Shown here in pieces: positions 22,607-34,547 of a stretch of DNA of 64,000 nucleotides. The notes beneath the pieces are model-generated. The model was not told where the DNA came from. It ran no database searches and was given only the letters and a program-made list of their open reading frames with translations. Source of the stretch: Toxorhynchites rutilus septentrionalis (Eukaryota; Arthropoda; Insecta; Diptera; Culicidae). The stretch is from NCBI RefSeq assembly GCF_029784135.1, contig NC_073746.1, forward strand, positions 300,335,614 to 300,399,613, given 5' to 3'. Position 1 is the first letter of the stretch; every line of letters begins with the position of its first letter. The position numbers and the translations under genes are program-made.

Positions 22607-25027
22607 TTTTTTTTTTATTAATTCGTTTATTTTTACAGGCTCAGTTACTTAAGTTTAAAGGAGCCGAATTCTTAAATATAATTTTAAAACTATATATATA
22701 TAAACAATTTTCTAACATCTATGGTTAGTAAGGTGGAAAACCGATTACTCGCGGTGTACTCGAGTTTAGGAGGGTGACATATTTTTAGGAGAAGGATGGG
22801 ATATAAGGAAATTGTAACAATGTTGATGAACACTCATTTCTTAAATCTATTCGTATATCTATAGTGTATTTACATTTCAACTTATTCTACTATTTATAGC
22901 AAGGGGACGAATTACCCGCAAAGGAAGGAAAGGAGGGTATAAGGATGTAGGGACAATCACACACGAAGATCTATAGCTTTAAGGAAAACATATATATGGG
23001 ACATGTAATCAAGGTCTAACCGAGCCAACACATCTCTCAACGGTACATTGGGCTGTCTTCCTCGGGCCCGAAGGGAGTTTTCTAAATTCGATCTGGCGAC
23101 CAGATACACCCCGCACGACCAAACAATGTGCTCGATGTCGTGATAACCTTGGCCACAAACGCAGAGATTGCTGCTGGCAAGATTGAAACGAAAGAGTAGT
23201 GCATCTAACGAACAGTGATTGGACATGAGTCGGGAGAAGGTGCGAATAAAGTCCCGACTCAATTCCAGACTTTTGAACCACGGTTTGAGGCTAACCTTAG
23301 GGATAATCGAGTGAAACCACCGGCCCAATTCATCTTCATTCCACTTGCGTTGCCAGTTAGCGATGGTATTTTTGCGGACTAAAGAATAAAATTCATTGAA
23401 GGCGATTTGACGCTGATAAATATCGCCTTCAATTGCACCTACCTTTGCTAATGAGTCAGCCCTCTCATTACCCGGAATGGAGCAATGTGAAGGGACCCAG
23501 GCAAAGGTAATGACATAACAGCGTCTGGTTAAAGCACTCAAAATTTCTCGCATTCTCTCAAGGAAGTACGGCGAGTGCTTTTCCGGCCTCACTGAACGGA
23601 TAGCTTCGACATAGCTAAGACTATCCGTTACAATGTAATAGTGTTCAACAGGTCGTGAGGCGACGCTGTCCAGCGCCCAGTGTATTGCTGCCAATTCAGC
23701 AATATACACTGAGCAAGGATTCTGAAGACTGTGTGAGGTGCTAAAAAATTCGTTGAACACTCCAAATCCTGTGGACTCATTCATAGAGGACCCATCAGTA
23801 AAGTACATATTATCACAATTGATACCCCCATACTTTTCATCGAAGATCGTTGGAGCGATCCTCGATCGTTGGTAATCTGAATATCCATGGATATCTTGCT
23901 TCATGGACCGATCAAAATGCACAGAGGAATTGATGTAGTCAGGGAAACAAACACGGCTGGGAATATACGAAGAAGGATCAACCTGCATGGAGATGAATTC
24001 ATGATATGAACTCATGAATCCGGAGTGAAAATTTAGCTCGATCAGCTGCTCAAAATTTCCGATCACCAATGGGTTCATAACCTTACACCGGATGAAGAAC
24101 CGAAGAGATAATAAATTGAAGCGATCTTTTAGTGGGAGTAGGCCTGCCAAAACCTCGAGACTCATGGTATGCGTTGAGGGCATACATCCCAACGCGATAC
24201 GGAGACAAAGATACTGAATTTGCTCGAGTTTAATGAGGTGTGTTTTGGCAGCACCATCTCATCTCTGGCCCAGGTTGAAAAATTGTTCAAAGTATCTTGT
24301 AAGGGTCCTTGCAGGTCGGATTTGTTTGATCCTACGACAGACACCACTCCATCATCTGCAAGTTGTCTCAGGTTGCAATTTTGTGTAAGGCAATTGTCGA
24401 TGTCGCTTACGTAGAAGTTGTACAAAAGGGGGCTTAAACATGAGCCCTGGGGGAGGCCCATGTAAGAGACCCGACTTACTGCCGAATCTCCGTTAGAAAA
24501 GTTCAAATGTTTCTCACAAAGCAAGTTATATAACATATTATTCAATAGAGGCGGCAGACCCCGAGAGTGTAATTTGGCTGACAAAACCTCTATTGAAACA
24601 GAATCGAAGGCCCCCTTTATGTCCAAGAATACTGAAGCCATTTGTTTTTTTTCGGCGTAAGCCATTTGAATTTCTGAAGAAAGCAACGCAAGACAATCAT
24701 TCGTTCCCTTGCCCCTGCGGAACCCATATTGTGTATCTGAGAGTAGGACATTCATTTCAACCCATCGATCAAGGCGAAACAAGATCATTTTCTCCAACAA
24801 TTTCGGTATACAAGACAGCATTGCTATTGGGCGGTACGAATTGAAGTCGGACGCGGGTTTTCCGGGTTTTTGAATAGCTATAACTCGTACTTGTCTCCAA
24901 TCGTCTGGAACAATATTGTTCTCCAGAAACCGATTGAATAAATTTAACAAGCGATGTTTCGCCACATCAGGGAGGTTTTTCAGCAAGTTGAACTTAATTC
25001 TATCCGATCCCGGAGCAGAATTGTTAC
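22607..25027 (-). mobile_element. Second LINE (RT plus RNase H), internally deleted, 12-bp target duplication
   Basis: Related to but distinct from the LINE at 11431-14640. The 3' end is an A-tail (T-run from 22607 on the plus strand), the 5' end breaks off in the RT fingers at 25027. The flanks ATATTCCGGTTG at 22595-22606 and 25028-25039 are an exact 12-bp target duplication, which fixes both ends. 5' truncation plus an internal deletion show it is non-autonomous. Confidence 0.92.
22957..25027 (-). pseudogene. LINE ORF2 remnant: reverse transcriptase and RNase H
   Basis: The upstream open segment has RT blocks NNSAPGSDRI, SYRPIAM, QYGFRRGKGTNDCL, the first catalytic aspartate in FLDIKGAFDSVS, PQGSCLSPLLYNFY and LADDGV (ADD in place of the usual xADD context of related elements). 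After NNFSTWAR an internal deletion removes the RT thumb and connection, joining to a frame that resumes before MGCMPSTHTMSLEVLAG. Then come RNase H (YFTDGSSMNEST, AELAAIHWAL, TDSLSYVEAIR, WVPSHCSIPGNERADSLA) and the C-terminal C-V-C..H..C knuckle, ending with a stop at 22957. RNase H is uninterrupted but RT is incomplete. Confidence 0.88.
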
Positions 25028-25235
25028 ATATTCCGGTTGTGGAACGCATTCATTTTTCATGAGTAGTGATCCCCGATTTTTGAAATTATTCGTTCATCAG
25101 CTAATCGAATACTTTTCAGCAGTTTGTTATTCGATACGATTAATCGTCAAAAAAAATCGATTAATCGATTAATCGTCACACTGAGAGAAATAATTAGTTA
25201 GACTAATATTTCTCATTTACTAAAAAGCCAGAGAC

Positions 25236-26310
25236 ATGATCTAAAGACCTATAAAAAGCAAAGAGTGGCCAAACAAACACCGGAGCAGCAAGATCGCGCT
25301 AAAACACGAGCTCAAAAGCTATATGAGCGTATTTTGAACAATCCCAACTGGTGTATTCTGTGATGGATGACGAACATACGTCAAAGAAGATTCCAGAACG
25401 CTGCCGGGACCTCAATTTCATTTCAAATCGATTGGAGAAAGTGTAAGGTAAATGATGTTGGTTTGTCCAGTCGAAAATATGATCATGGTTTGTCCACTTT
25501 TTTGAATGCTCTAATTATGTGCGCCTGTGCCAAATCAGGTATTCGAATGTTTCAAAACATATAAATAAAATTGTGTTTGTCATGAATTACATTAGTTTTA
25601 TTGTATATTTTTACAGATTCAAATTTTTTAAAGGATTATAAAATGCTCCTTCTATTGGTGTCAATGCGCCCCTCATTTGAGCTAACTTTTAATCAATCAC
25701 CAGATCAACTAGAGACTTGGGGCTTTTCAACAAACCCAAACTCGTATGGATTATACGTGATTTTCATGAAGAAAAATTGATTTGCACTCACTAGTTGCGT
25801 GAAAACACCCTGAATTGGACAAACCAAGATCATTTACCCTGCTATTTGCGGATATGACTGTTGCGATGGAAAAATTCGCCCAACAAGTGCTCATTTGGCA
25901 AACCATTTGCACGTGTGGCATGCGATCATCAACTTTTTTCACAAAAGTGACTATAAATGCTCAAATTTGTGCTGGAAGAATGCTTGAAGAATATTATTAT
26001 GCTTCCACTTTATAGAAAGCAGGAGGTTCCTCCTCTATTCTGGTCGGATTCTGTATCGGCACATAATGGTTTTCGGAAAACAACATCATGTTCGTCGAAA
26101 AGACCTCAACCCACCTAACTGTTCCCAGCTGCGGCCAATTGAACGTTACTGGGCAACTGTCAAGGCCAAGTTCAAGAAGGAAGGTACAGTGTCTTAGAAT
26201 ATGTCACAGTTCAAGAAGATTTGGTCTGCAGCGTTCAGAAAGTGCACAAAGACTACTGTGCAGAATTTGATGAGTAGAGTTAAACCTAAGGTTCGATATT
26301 TTTTTTAGAA
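25236..26310 (+). pseudogene. DD37E mariner transposase relic, split by a MITE
   Basis: Decayed plus-strand transposase. LKTYKK.., KTRAQKLYERIL and MDDE(H) before the MITE parallel LRTYK.., KTRARKLYTEML and MDDETYVKADF of the copy at 32134. After the MITE, the second aspartate region appears as FWSDSVSAHNG and the last acidic block as QLRPIERYWATVK, followed by ..VQNLMSRVK. Stops and frameshifts are frequent. Terminal repeats were not identified. This is an older member of the family than the two copies to its right. Confidence 0.75.
25446..25839 (-). mobile_element. MITE family M1, ~0.4-kb deletion derivative
   Basis: Carries the same terminal repeats as the 8143-9099 copy (..GGTAAATGATGTTGGTTTG at the left, CAAACCAAGATCATTTACCC at the right) with most of the middle removed. 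It is inserted in a transposase relic. The left TA is visible, but the right flank has mutated to TG. Confidence 0.85.
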
Positions 26311-26577
26311 ATCAACAATAAGCTTTTCCATTTCATTGCTATGTAAACTTTATATTCTTTAATAAAATTCACTTTTGTGAACACTGAACTGGACAGCTTG
26401 TTCACCACATCGAAGTCCTATCGAGAACTTGTGGGATAAAAGAAGGACGCACTATCCACTTTCTATGATTCATGCGTTTGAAAAATAGACATTCGTTTCT
26501 GTAATTACCCCCTCGATTGAATAAAAAATGAATAAGAAATAGCGTTGGCTGAAAACATTTCATCTTTGGCAGAAATA

Positions 26578-27889
26578 AAGGGTGTTCGGATCAAAAAGTG
26601 GTCAACTTAAATTCGCTGTATTTTTTCTAATCTTTCATATAAAAAACCTGATGACCCCTCATTTTGTAGGTGTGTGTGTGTAGAATGATGCCTCTATTTG
26701 GATGTTGACATTAGATCTTTAGATATCAAAATGGCGTCAAAGCAAGAGGAATGACGAATCAAAATTTTGTACATGCGTCGTGAAAATCCAAACGCACGCA
26801 GAAATAGCAAAATCGTTGAATGTGGCCAAATCAACCGTCACCAAAGTAATAAAAGTGTTCGGGGAACGTTTGTCAACAACTAGAAAGCCTGGATCTGGGG
26901 GAAATCGAAAACCGGGAGCCGCAGTGACGAACAAAAGAGTGGCTAGCGCTTTCAAGCGCAACCCCAACCTCTCCGTTCGAGATGTCGCAAATAAATTGGG
27001 AATATCGTCTACAACCGTGCATGAAGCTAAAAAACGATCCGGACGATCGACTTATAAGAAGGTAGTGACTCCAAATCGCAACGATAAGCAAAACCTTACG
27101 GCAAAAACAAGATCTCGGAAGCTGTATACGACATTGTTGACAAAGTTTGATTGCGTGGTAATGGACGACGAAACCTACGTCAAGGCAGACTTCAGACAGC
27201 TTCCTGGACAAGAGTATTATACAGCAACCGGAAGGGGAAAGGTGGCAGACATTTTCAAGCATATTAAACTATAATACCTCAATTATTTCAAGCATATTAA
27301 ACTCGAAATACCTCGTTTGACAAGCTATCTGTACCTGTGGCTTGGAAAGCGACATTTTCGTTGCAACCGGGACCGTCAACCAGGAAATTTACGTGAAAGA
27401 GTATTTTCAAAAGGGTTTGCTGCCTTTCCTGAAGAAACATGACTTGTCTGTGCTGTTTTGGCCAGATTTGGCATCCTGCCATTATGGAAAAAAGGCCATG
27501 GAGTGGTATGCCGCTAACAAGATGCAGGTTGTGCCTAAGGATAAAAACCCTCCCAACACACCAGAACTTCGCCCAATCGAAAAATATTGGGCGATAGTTA
27601 AGCTGAACCTTAAGAAGACCCAAAAAACTGTTAGTAGCGAGAAGCAGTTTAAAGCAAACTGGCGTTCTGCGGCGAAGAAAGTGGATAAGGTGACTGTACA
27701 AAATGTGATGGCAGGCGTCAAACGAAAGGCTCGACAATTTGGACTAGGTGGACCGGAATCTTAATTGAGTATTTTTTCCGTCTTTTATACACATTGAACT
27801 TCAAAAAGAAAGATACTTTGATTTTTTTAATAAACAAATAATCGATTTACACGCATTTAGTTTGACCACTTTTTGATCCGAACACCCTT
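26578..27889 (+). mobile_element. DD37E mariner (ITmD37E-type), full-length with TIRs
   Basis: Terminal inverted repeats AAGGGTGTTCGGATCAAAAA and its complement at the right end are flanked by TA at 26576-26577 and 27890-27891. At 1.3 kb it has the size expected for a complete mariner. The transposase gene inside is broken, so the copy is immobile by itself but could be moved in trans. Confidence 0.92.
26731..27764 (+). pseudogene. DD37E mariner transposase, broken
   Basis: Starts with a good candidate ATG (MASKQEE) but meets a TGA at 26752 and a frameshift near 26800. It then reads through two helix-turn-helix DNA-binding modules (EIAKSLNVAKSTVTKV and VRDVANKLGISSTTVHEAK). Catalytic residues are visible: the first D in VMDDETYVKADF, the second in FWPDLASCHYG, and the E in LRPIEKYW with 37 residues between the last two, which defines DD37E. 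A local duplication around 27253-27305 (TTTCAAGCATATTAAACT occurs twice) shifts the frame between the first and second catalytic residues. The C-terminus is intact. Confidence 0.9.
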
Positions 27890-28429
27890 TAATGCCATTT
27901 CGTGTGCTGGAGGGTCAAATGCGCAAATAATGAGCTGTTCTAAAAGCCTAAAAAAGGTTTGTATGTATGGGAGCAGCCATCTCTTCCTTTATTCTTTCGT
28001 CATATCATTTTGAATTGTGCCAAAAAAAAAAGTTCATGCGACGTCAATGGGAATCGAACCAAGGCCGACTGGAATGCAAGGCTGTTTCATACGACCACGC
28101 TATCCATATAGTTACTAGTGCTGTTATATAAAAGTGTAATAATAATACACCTCATCATAAAATGAAGTTGGAAAATGTTTTATAAGAGGAAAAAGAAAAG
28201 CATGAACGAGAATGGATGTTTTTCTCTGTCTGGGCCGTGTATTTGGCAAACTATGTTCCGCATGTTTCGCTCGCTCATATTGGCTCTAGCATATATACTA
28301 TACAAATGATATACACGTACTGAGGAGTAGAGCATTTTCTGTTATTTTTTGGACTCATTTAATGTGATAAATCGGGATACCTTAACATGTGCCAAAAATT
28401 AACTTTGGGTGTAGTCTAAGGGAGCCAAG

Positions 28430-28525
28430 CCAATTAATTCCAATTTTCCATTAATTTTACGATCAGACCAGCTGAGGCATGAGCTGGTGCATTGTCGCGA
28501 TGGATAAAAATAAAACGGTGACAAA
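28430..28525 (-). pseudogene. Short mariner (DD34D-like) transposase fragment
   Basis: On the minus strand this encodes FIFIHRDNAPAHASAGL, the 'H-DNAPAH' second catalytic block of mariner transposases. Nothing else of the gene could be traced in the flanks. Confidence 0.5.
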
Positions 28526-28677
28526 TGATTCTCATGGTGAAAAATTCGACTCAAAAAAATGTTGTGGTAATCATCGACTGTTTATGTTTTTTGTTACAAA
28601 ACAAGAGTTAAGGATTAAAAAAGGCACAATGGCAAAAAAATGATCACAAATTCTCGAGCAGAGCTGTGCGTATTTAA

Positions 28678-29018
28678 CTCATTAACGACCAAGCTGTAAA
28701 AATTATTTTTATTACGAAAGCCATTGGTGTAATTGGTGTATTGATGCTAAAGAAACGCAAGAAACGAAATGCAAAAAAAATGAAAAACCTTCCGTCTTCT
28801 AAAGTAAATGAACCAAAACGCGCTGCAGAGGTTAGATGTGTTGGTATTAAATCAGCAGAAAAAAATGTACGTTATGGCCAACGTTCGATTTTTCGAACTC
28901 TCAATTTTGCTGGCTGTTATCTTTTTGTGCAAAAAAGATACCATATGGTAGCTTTCCAAAGACATGAAAAATTATCAAGGTTGCTGTTCGATTTTTCGAA
29001 CGCTTGGCCTAAAATGGG
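28678..29018. mobile_element. piggyBac-type MITE with TTAA duplication
   Basis: Flanked by TTAA at 28674-28677 and 29019-29022. The left end CTCATTAACGACCAAGC and the complement of the right end CCCATTTTAGGCCAAGC form imperfect terminal repeats. Inside, TTCGATTTTTCGAA occurs twice (near 28886 and 28986). A 93-codon open frame within it is coincidental: its stop is formed by the target duplication. Confidence 0.8.
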
Positions 29019-29022
29019 TTAA

Positions 29023-30360
29023 CCTAAATCGGATCATTCCAACTATGCTAAATCAAGTCTTCATATTGACGTACAATTCCTGGAATTGTTCTTCCCTAAC
29101 CGAATATTTTTAGCCAATCCTTTCGCTGTCCGCATCTACAATGCAACACGATGGAAATTTTATCCGGGGCACACACTTGAAACCGTCCGCTAAGTTTCAC
29201 TCCGGAGGGAAGGAAAATTGTCTCCGTTGCAGGGTGGATCCCTCTCCTCAACTTCCTCACACAGCCCATCACATATGCACGGTCGCATTAATCAAGTTCG
29301 ATATAAACCAGATGACCGACCTCCGGCGGTTCAGCCAAGACGATTCCCGATTCGTTTCACGTCATCTCTCCGGGGTGTTTGGTCTCATTTTTTTTCTTTC
29401 TATTTGTTGCTTTGCTTTCAACCTTTTTTTCTCTTTTTTTTTTGGTGCCATACGTGCGCGATTGGATCGACCGCCAGATGGGAGTCCACTCGATCTTGCC
29501 CGGATGACGGCCACCGTCCAATCTAACGTTTGCCTCACTCGCTCGCTCGCTCGATGTCAGATGGCCCGCAGGTCAAAACTGTGCGTCCAATCAATGTGTC
29601 CAACGTGTGTTTCGTGTGGCAGCAGCACATGGCCCGCAACAGTGCCAATAGATTTCGAGAGTAATTTTGGTTCCTCTAATGACAGAAACTGTGCGGTTTT
29701 CCCTTTTGTTTGGCCAGCGATTATCGCATCGGCAACCGCACAATCAATCACTCTTCAAGGGATGGACGTTACGGCCACAAATTACGCTATGATTAGTCCA
29801 GGTTGATTGGTCGCTTTCCTGGTGGGGGTGTCACGGTAACTTGCCAAAATTGTGGCGTTAGGATATGTGCAATTCCAAATGAAATCGAACTAAAAATGCA
29901 GATTTTAAAAACTTGTATTTTTGATTCGAACGAAAGTTTGTTTTCCGTCTGGGTTCGAGAAAATATGAGTTTTCCACAGCAATTGGGATTTTTTTTTGAC
30001 TCAAGTGTAACTTTTGAAAAGGGCGTGTCGATTTTAGTAAGAGAAATCTTTGATAATTTATATCTCAAAAACTATGAGTCCTACCGAAATAATGTCTTTG
30101 AAAGAGTTACAGAGTATTGATGTCTGTGCAACTCACCTTCTCGAGCGTTGATCCAAGGATGAGGAGATGTGGAGGAAAGTCGCTCACGAGAGTGTGTGTG
30201 CGCGAGGACGAGTTCGGCTCGATGTGTGTGTTAAGACATTGTCCGTTCTGCCGCTGTTTGCTCACACGATAGCAACGGGGGACAAGTTCTGAATTAAGTT
30301 CTATTTACACTTTTACTCTATATGCCACACAATGTCCAAACGTGAAACTCGTCGGACTCG
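29023..30360. other. GC-richer stretch, no gene identified
   Basis: Contains a 221-codon open frame at 29141-29806 with one hydrophobic stretch (FGLIFFLSICC..) produced by a T-rich tract, and a 105-codon frame at 29803-30120. Neither matches a family I recognise. A CTCGCTCGCTCGCTCG run lies near 29537 and a GTGTGTGTGCGCGAGG tract near 30195. It may be an unrecognised exon, UTR or regulatory DNA. Support is weak. Confidence 0.3.
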
Positions 30361-30429
30361 ATTATCCGGAATTTTAGACTCAATTATCCGGAGTAATTTA
30401 ATTTTTGATTTTCGGAAATTTAGAATAAT

Positions 30430-31189
30430 TTGTATAATAATTCCATATTGAATAGCCAATATGGGTTCAAATGAAAGGGTTATTTTAACAGTTATTTATG
30501 AAAAATGACAAGACGGCAATGATATATATTTTATTCACAACCCCATCAATATGGGTATCAAATGAAAGGGCTTGACTGGTAGAACACAGTAGATCATGAA
30601 AATTATAAATCCAAGATGGCCGCAGTTCCCAAATAAACAATTACTTTTTAATGGTTTCATTCAACTTGCCCTGTTTGTATGTATGTTTGAGTGTTTGTAG
30701 GATTGTCCCACATTAATTGAAATTTGACCCCATTCCCCATTGATCTGAAAATTGGAACATACCTATAATTCTACTGCCATTGTAAAACTTCGTATTCCAT
30801 GATTTTGAAAAATTCAATTTGGCCGTCGCTGAAAAATGACTGAATGGTTTGACTTGGGGAATACACTACATTAAGAATCACATAAATTTGAAAAGGTCGC
30901 CGCCACAAAATGGTCGACTACGTATTTTTTTGCAATCCCCTCAATATTGGTATCAAATGAAATGATTTGACTAATAGAATACAGTACATCATCAAAATAT
31001 TCCGAAAAAAGTTACGTAAGAAATAAAAATTTAAAAAAAAAAGTTGAATGGTTTTATTGTAGAGAAGTATACTGATGATACAGGCAATTTACTGGAAACT
31101 AGAAAGTAAAATAAGTAAAAAAAAAATTTTTTAAGTTATACGTCACACAGTTATAGTCACACATTCGTTCCTTCATTAATCTAGGGCAA
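30430..31189. repeat. Repeat Z, partial copy
   Basis: Shares blocks with 37497-38812: ATCAATATGGGTATCAAATG, AATCCAAGATGGCCGC, the CTTGCCCTGTTTGTATG segment and the end motif TTCATTAATCTAGGGCAA. No coding capacity. A LINE is inserted at its right end. Confidence 0.75.
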
Positions 31190-31979
31190 TTTTTTTTTCC
31201 AAAATATATATTTTTATCAAGGCTCATATGGCGTTAGCCTCACGGGGCCGGGAGTTCAATACTTTGACAATATTTCTTATTATCTATGTTAGTAATATGT
31301 AACCGATTACTCGCGGTTGGCTCGAGGTTAGTATTACAAGTGTTTTTGTAATTGTGATGTTGCTGTCTCCAATGCTCTGTACGTGTGCCCGACACGGGAT
31401 ACTTCCTATTGGGATGCAGCTGACCGTTAATCAGCAACGCCCCCCTAGTCTGCACCTCATATCTAGCGTGGTGCGTCTTTCTCGACTCGAGGAATCCAGG
31501 ATAGAATGGTCACTAGCCGGCGCAATCATCAGTTCGTGTAGAGTTGTTATGAGCGGTACAACCTTTGGCTCTTGTTGAATGAACAGTGGACTGCACAACC
31601 TTTGGCCCGTGTATCTGTAAAGAGTGTGTGTATGTATTGCCGCGACTAAGTAAAAGTTTATCGATCGGATAGGAGGGATATGAAACGGGGACACAACGAA
31701 GGAAACATCATTAAACGTTGACATCGGCGTTTCTGAGGAACAGGTATAGATGAAGCAGAAGATCAGGATCACGGCTACCTAAGATATCCCGGACGGGTAT
31801 TTCCGATTGTCTGCCTTGTGCTCTCAGTGCTCTAGAGAGCTGAGAGCGAGCAGCATGGAACCGGATACACGACCAGACAATATGCTCGATGTCGTGGTAG
31901 CAATCGCCACAATCACAAAGATTGTTTGCTGCGAGCCCAATGCGATAGAGATGCGCGTTTAGGTTGTAGTGATTGGACA
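31190..31979 (-). mobile_element. LINE 3' fragment
   Basis: Same family as 11431-14640, retaining the C-terminal knuckle of ORF2 (CDCGDCYHDIEH) and the 3' UTR ending in ..ATATTTTGG and an A-tail at 31190. Its 5' end coincides exactly with the left end of the mariner at 31982. No target duplication was found. Confidence 0.88.
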
Positions 31980-34031
31980 TAAAGGGTGTGTCACATCAAA
32001 TTGCATCACGGAAAAAACGCTGTAGAAATTTAATTTTTAGGAATTATATCTTCAGCTTTCGCTTATAATCAGATAAGAGTGTATAGATCACGTTGGCCAT
32101 GCTTCACTGTCAATTTTTCGTAAATTTGGAAAAATGTCGTCGAACGAAAAAGAGCGTCGTGAATTAATCCTGTGCACTCATTTCGAGAATCCGGAGTTGT
32201 CACATCGGGACATCGGTAAGATGCTGGGAATCGTCCAATCCACGGTCAGCAGAGTACTAAAACGATACTTCGAGATCCTAACCATCGACCGGAAGGTGAA
32301 GAACGGTAAAAAGGGATGCTCCGTCAGTGAAAAAGATCACAAGCGCGTAGTTAAGCAGTTTAGACGTGATCCGAGAAGTTCGGTCCGGGATGTCGCCAAT
32401 AAGCTGAATATGTCAAGTTCATTCGTCCAGCGGACCAAGCAGCGGGAGGGCCTGCGTACATACAAGGTTCAGAAGGCTCCTAACCGCGACGAAAGGCAAA
32501 ACATGCTGGGGAAGACGCGAGCCCGGAAGCTGTACACCGAAATGCTGACGAAGCCGCATTGCCTGTTAATGGACGACGAAACCTACGTCAAAGCGGACTT
32601 TCGTCAGCTGCCGGGCCTGTTGTTCTTCTCCGCAGAGGACAAATTCAGCGTTCCGGAGGAGATTCGCAAACAGAAACCATCCAAGTTTGCCAAAAAGTAC
32701 ATGGTGTGGCAAGCGATCTGCTCTTGCGGAAAGCGGAGCGCCCCCTTCGTGATGACCGGCACGGTAAACGGGCAGGTTTACCTTAAGGAGTGCCTACAGA
32801 AGCGCTTACTACCACTATTGAAGCAGCACGAGGGCCCGACCATCTTCTGGCCGGATCTCGCTTCGTGCCACTATTCAAAGGACGTGTTGGAGTGGTACGA
32901 AGCCAACGGGGTCACCTTCGTGCCAAAGGAAATGAACCCGCCCAACGCGCCGGAGCTTCGCCCAATAGAGAAATATTGGGCGATTATGAAGCAGGCCCTC
33001 CGGAAGAACCCAAAAGTTGTCAAATCGGAGGCGAACTTCAAGAGAAAATGGATTTCTGTTCAAAAAGACGGGTGGGTAATGTCGGTGACATAACCGGAGT
33101 GACGTAGGACTATACAAAGGGGACAGCTTTTGCTAAATATATATTTTAAATATATTGTTTTATTTTCTTCTCCTACGTGAATATCTACCTATCTACCTGA
33201 AATATGGATTAGTTTCCTGTTACCCTGTATGAACAGGTTGGGGGTTCTGAAAAGAACCTTTGGTGTTGTGTTTTTGCGTTTTTTTCACAAACTTGAATCT
33301 TGATTTTTTTCTGAAGGTTTTGTACTTATTAAATGTTCAACATTGGGCATCTTTCGGCATATACACATAATGTTACAATCAAAATGATCGCTGTGATAGG
33401 GAATGCATAGGTGGTCATCACCTCGTTCACTATCATATATTTGACTATTGAGCACATTACCGTACCTTAAACTGTGGTTTCGGAAACGAATGAATTGTAA
33501 GATTTGTAGTCTCTGCAAACAATGTAAATAAAAATGAAAAGGAACTGAGGCTTTGGAGACGAACTCTACGATCTGTCGAGAAATAGACGAGCTATAAGCG
33601 TTCTGAAAAACCAACAGTGAATACAGGGACGGATGACCTTCGGATTGAAGTCCTTTAAAATAAGAACAGAGCAGCAGGAAATACATAGCTCATCATGTTG
33701 CTCCTTAGTTATGTTCCTATACAATGCAGATGTAACCTCAGTCAATTTTCAACATCAGTTATCAACCAAAGAAAGCAGTTCTTTCTATCGAGAAAATTCG
33801 TGAATGCCACCTGCATACAATGTGTTGTAATTTGAAGCCACTTTCAATTCGGGAACCATGCATGGGTTTGTGAAAACTGAATGATCCATTTAAAAGACCC
33901 CAACCACCAATAAGTTCAAAAACAAGCATAAACAAAAAAAAATCAGTTTATATTATATGTCATATTATGTCACTTTAGAATGCATTGGTATTGTGAAAAA
34001 CTTTTAATAACTCTTCTTTGAAAGGTTAAAT

Positions 34032-34252
34032 GGCCCTGAAAAGCACCGTGTTTTACGGTGGCTGGTTTTGCCACCAAAGCAGTCTGTATAAACAAACTTT
34101 TTCTTTCTTCTACCTGCTGCCGTTTTGCGATTGCGTTTGCCACTCGCTGAAACTAGTTGTTGCCTTGATGAGCGCCGAACCGAAGCTGCTCTGTTCTTGA
34201 TGCGTGTTTTCTGATTGTCGTGAGCAGCTTTGCAAGCCAACTCGAGCACTCC
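34032..34252 (-). pseudogene. Histone H2A fragment 1 with histone-type 3' stem-loop
   Basis: Minus-strand positions 34252-34199 encode VLELACKAAHDNQKTRI, closely matching the end of the H2A histone fold (EVLELAGNAARDNKKTRI in ordinary H2A). Downstream, GGTGCTTTTCAGGGCC at 34047-34032 resembles the stem-loop that ends replication-dependent histone mRNAs (consensus GGCYCTTTTCAGRGCC). Sequence between them does not match H2A. The fragment lies inside a hairpin-ended element, so capture of a histone gene piece is inferred. It is not functional. Confidence 0.65.
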
Positions 34253-34547
34253 GACGTCCGAAACTCTATAATCGCTGTTAGATCCGTGTCCGTCCAATTA
34301 GCTAAATGTGGAACTAATTGTAAATTACTGTACTTCAATCTGGAAACAATTTTAGAATTGGTGAAAATTGAATAATCAGGAAAGTCCCCAACTATCAATA
34401 AGCTCAGAACAACTGCCAAATTCACATACTCATCAGATCCTGGCAAACAAATTATGAAATAATGAATTTGTGTTTTATTATTATTTTGGATATTATTTTA
34501 GAAAGCATTGAACTGTATTTCGTAAACTCTTTTTTGAAAGGTTTAAT

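Larger units (their letters stand above)
26542..28390 (-). repeat. Interspersed repeat B with tRNA-like core, split by a DD37E mariner
   Basis: Reverse-complement counterpart of 16335-18875. On the minus strand the core reads ATAGCGTGGTCGTATG (A box-like), later GGTTCGATTCCC (a canonical B box) and then an A/T tract, so RNA polymerase III transcription is conceivable. It is too degenerate and its flanks too repeat-like to be a working tRNA gene. The mariner at 26578-27889 interrupts it at a TA. Confidence 0.65.

Noticed and set aside
28020..28130. Functional tRNA gene on the minus strand
   Set aside because: It has a B box and an A box-like motif, but the cloverleaf cannot be completed convincingly and the whole block recurs at 16.5 kb with extra repeat sequence, so it is a tRNA-derived repeat.
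28741..29022. 93-codon basic ORF as a gene
   Set aside because: It lies entirely in a piggyBac-type MITE and its stop is made by the TTAA target duplication.
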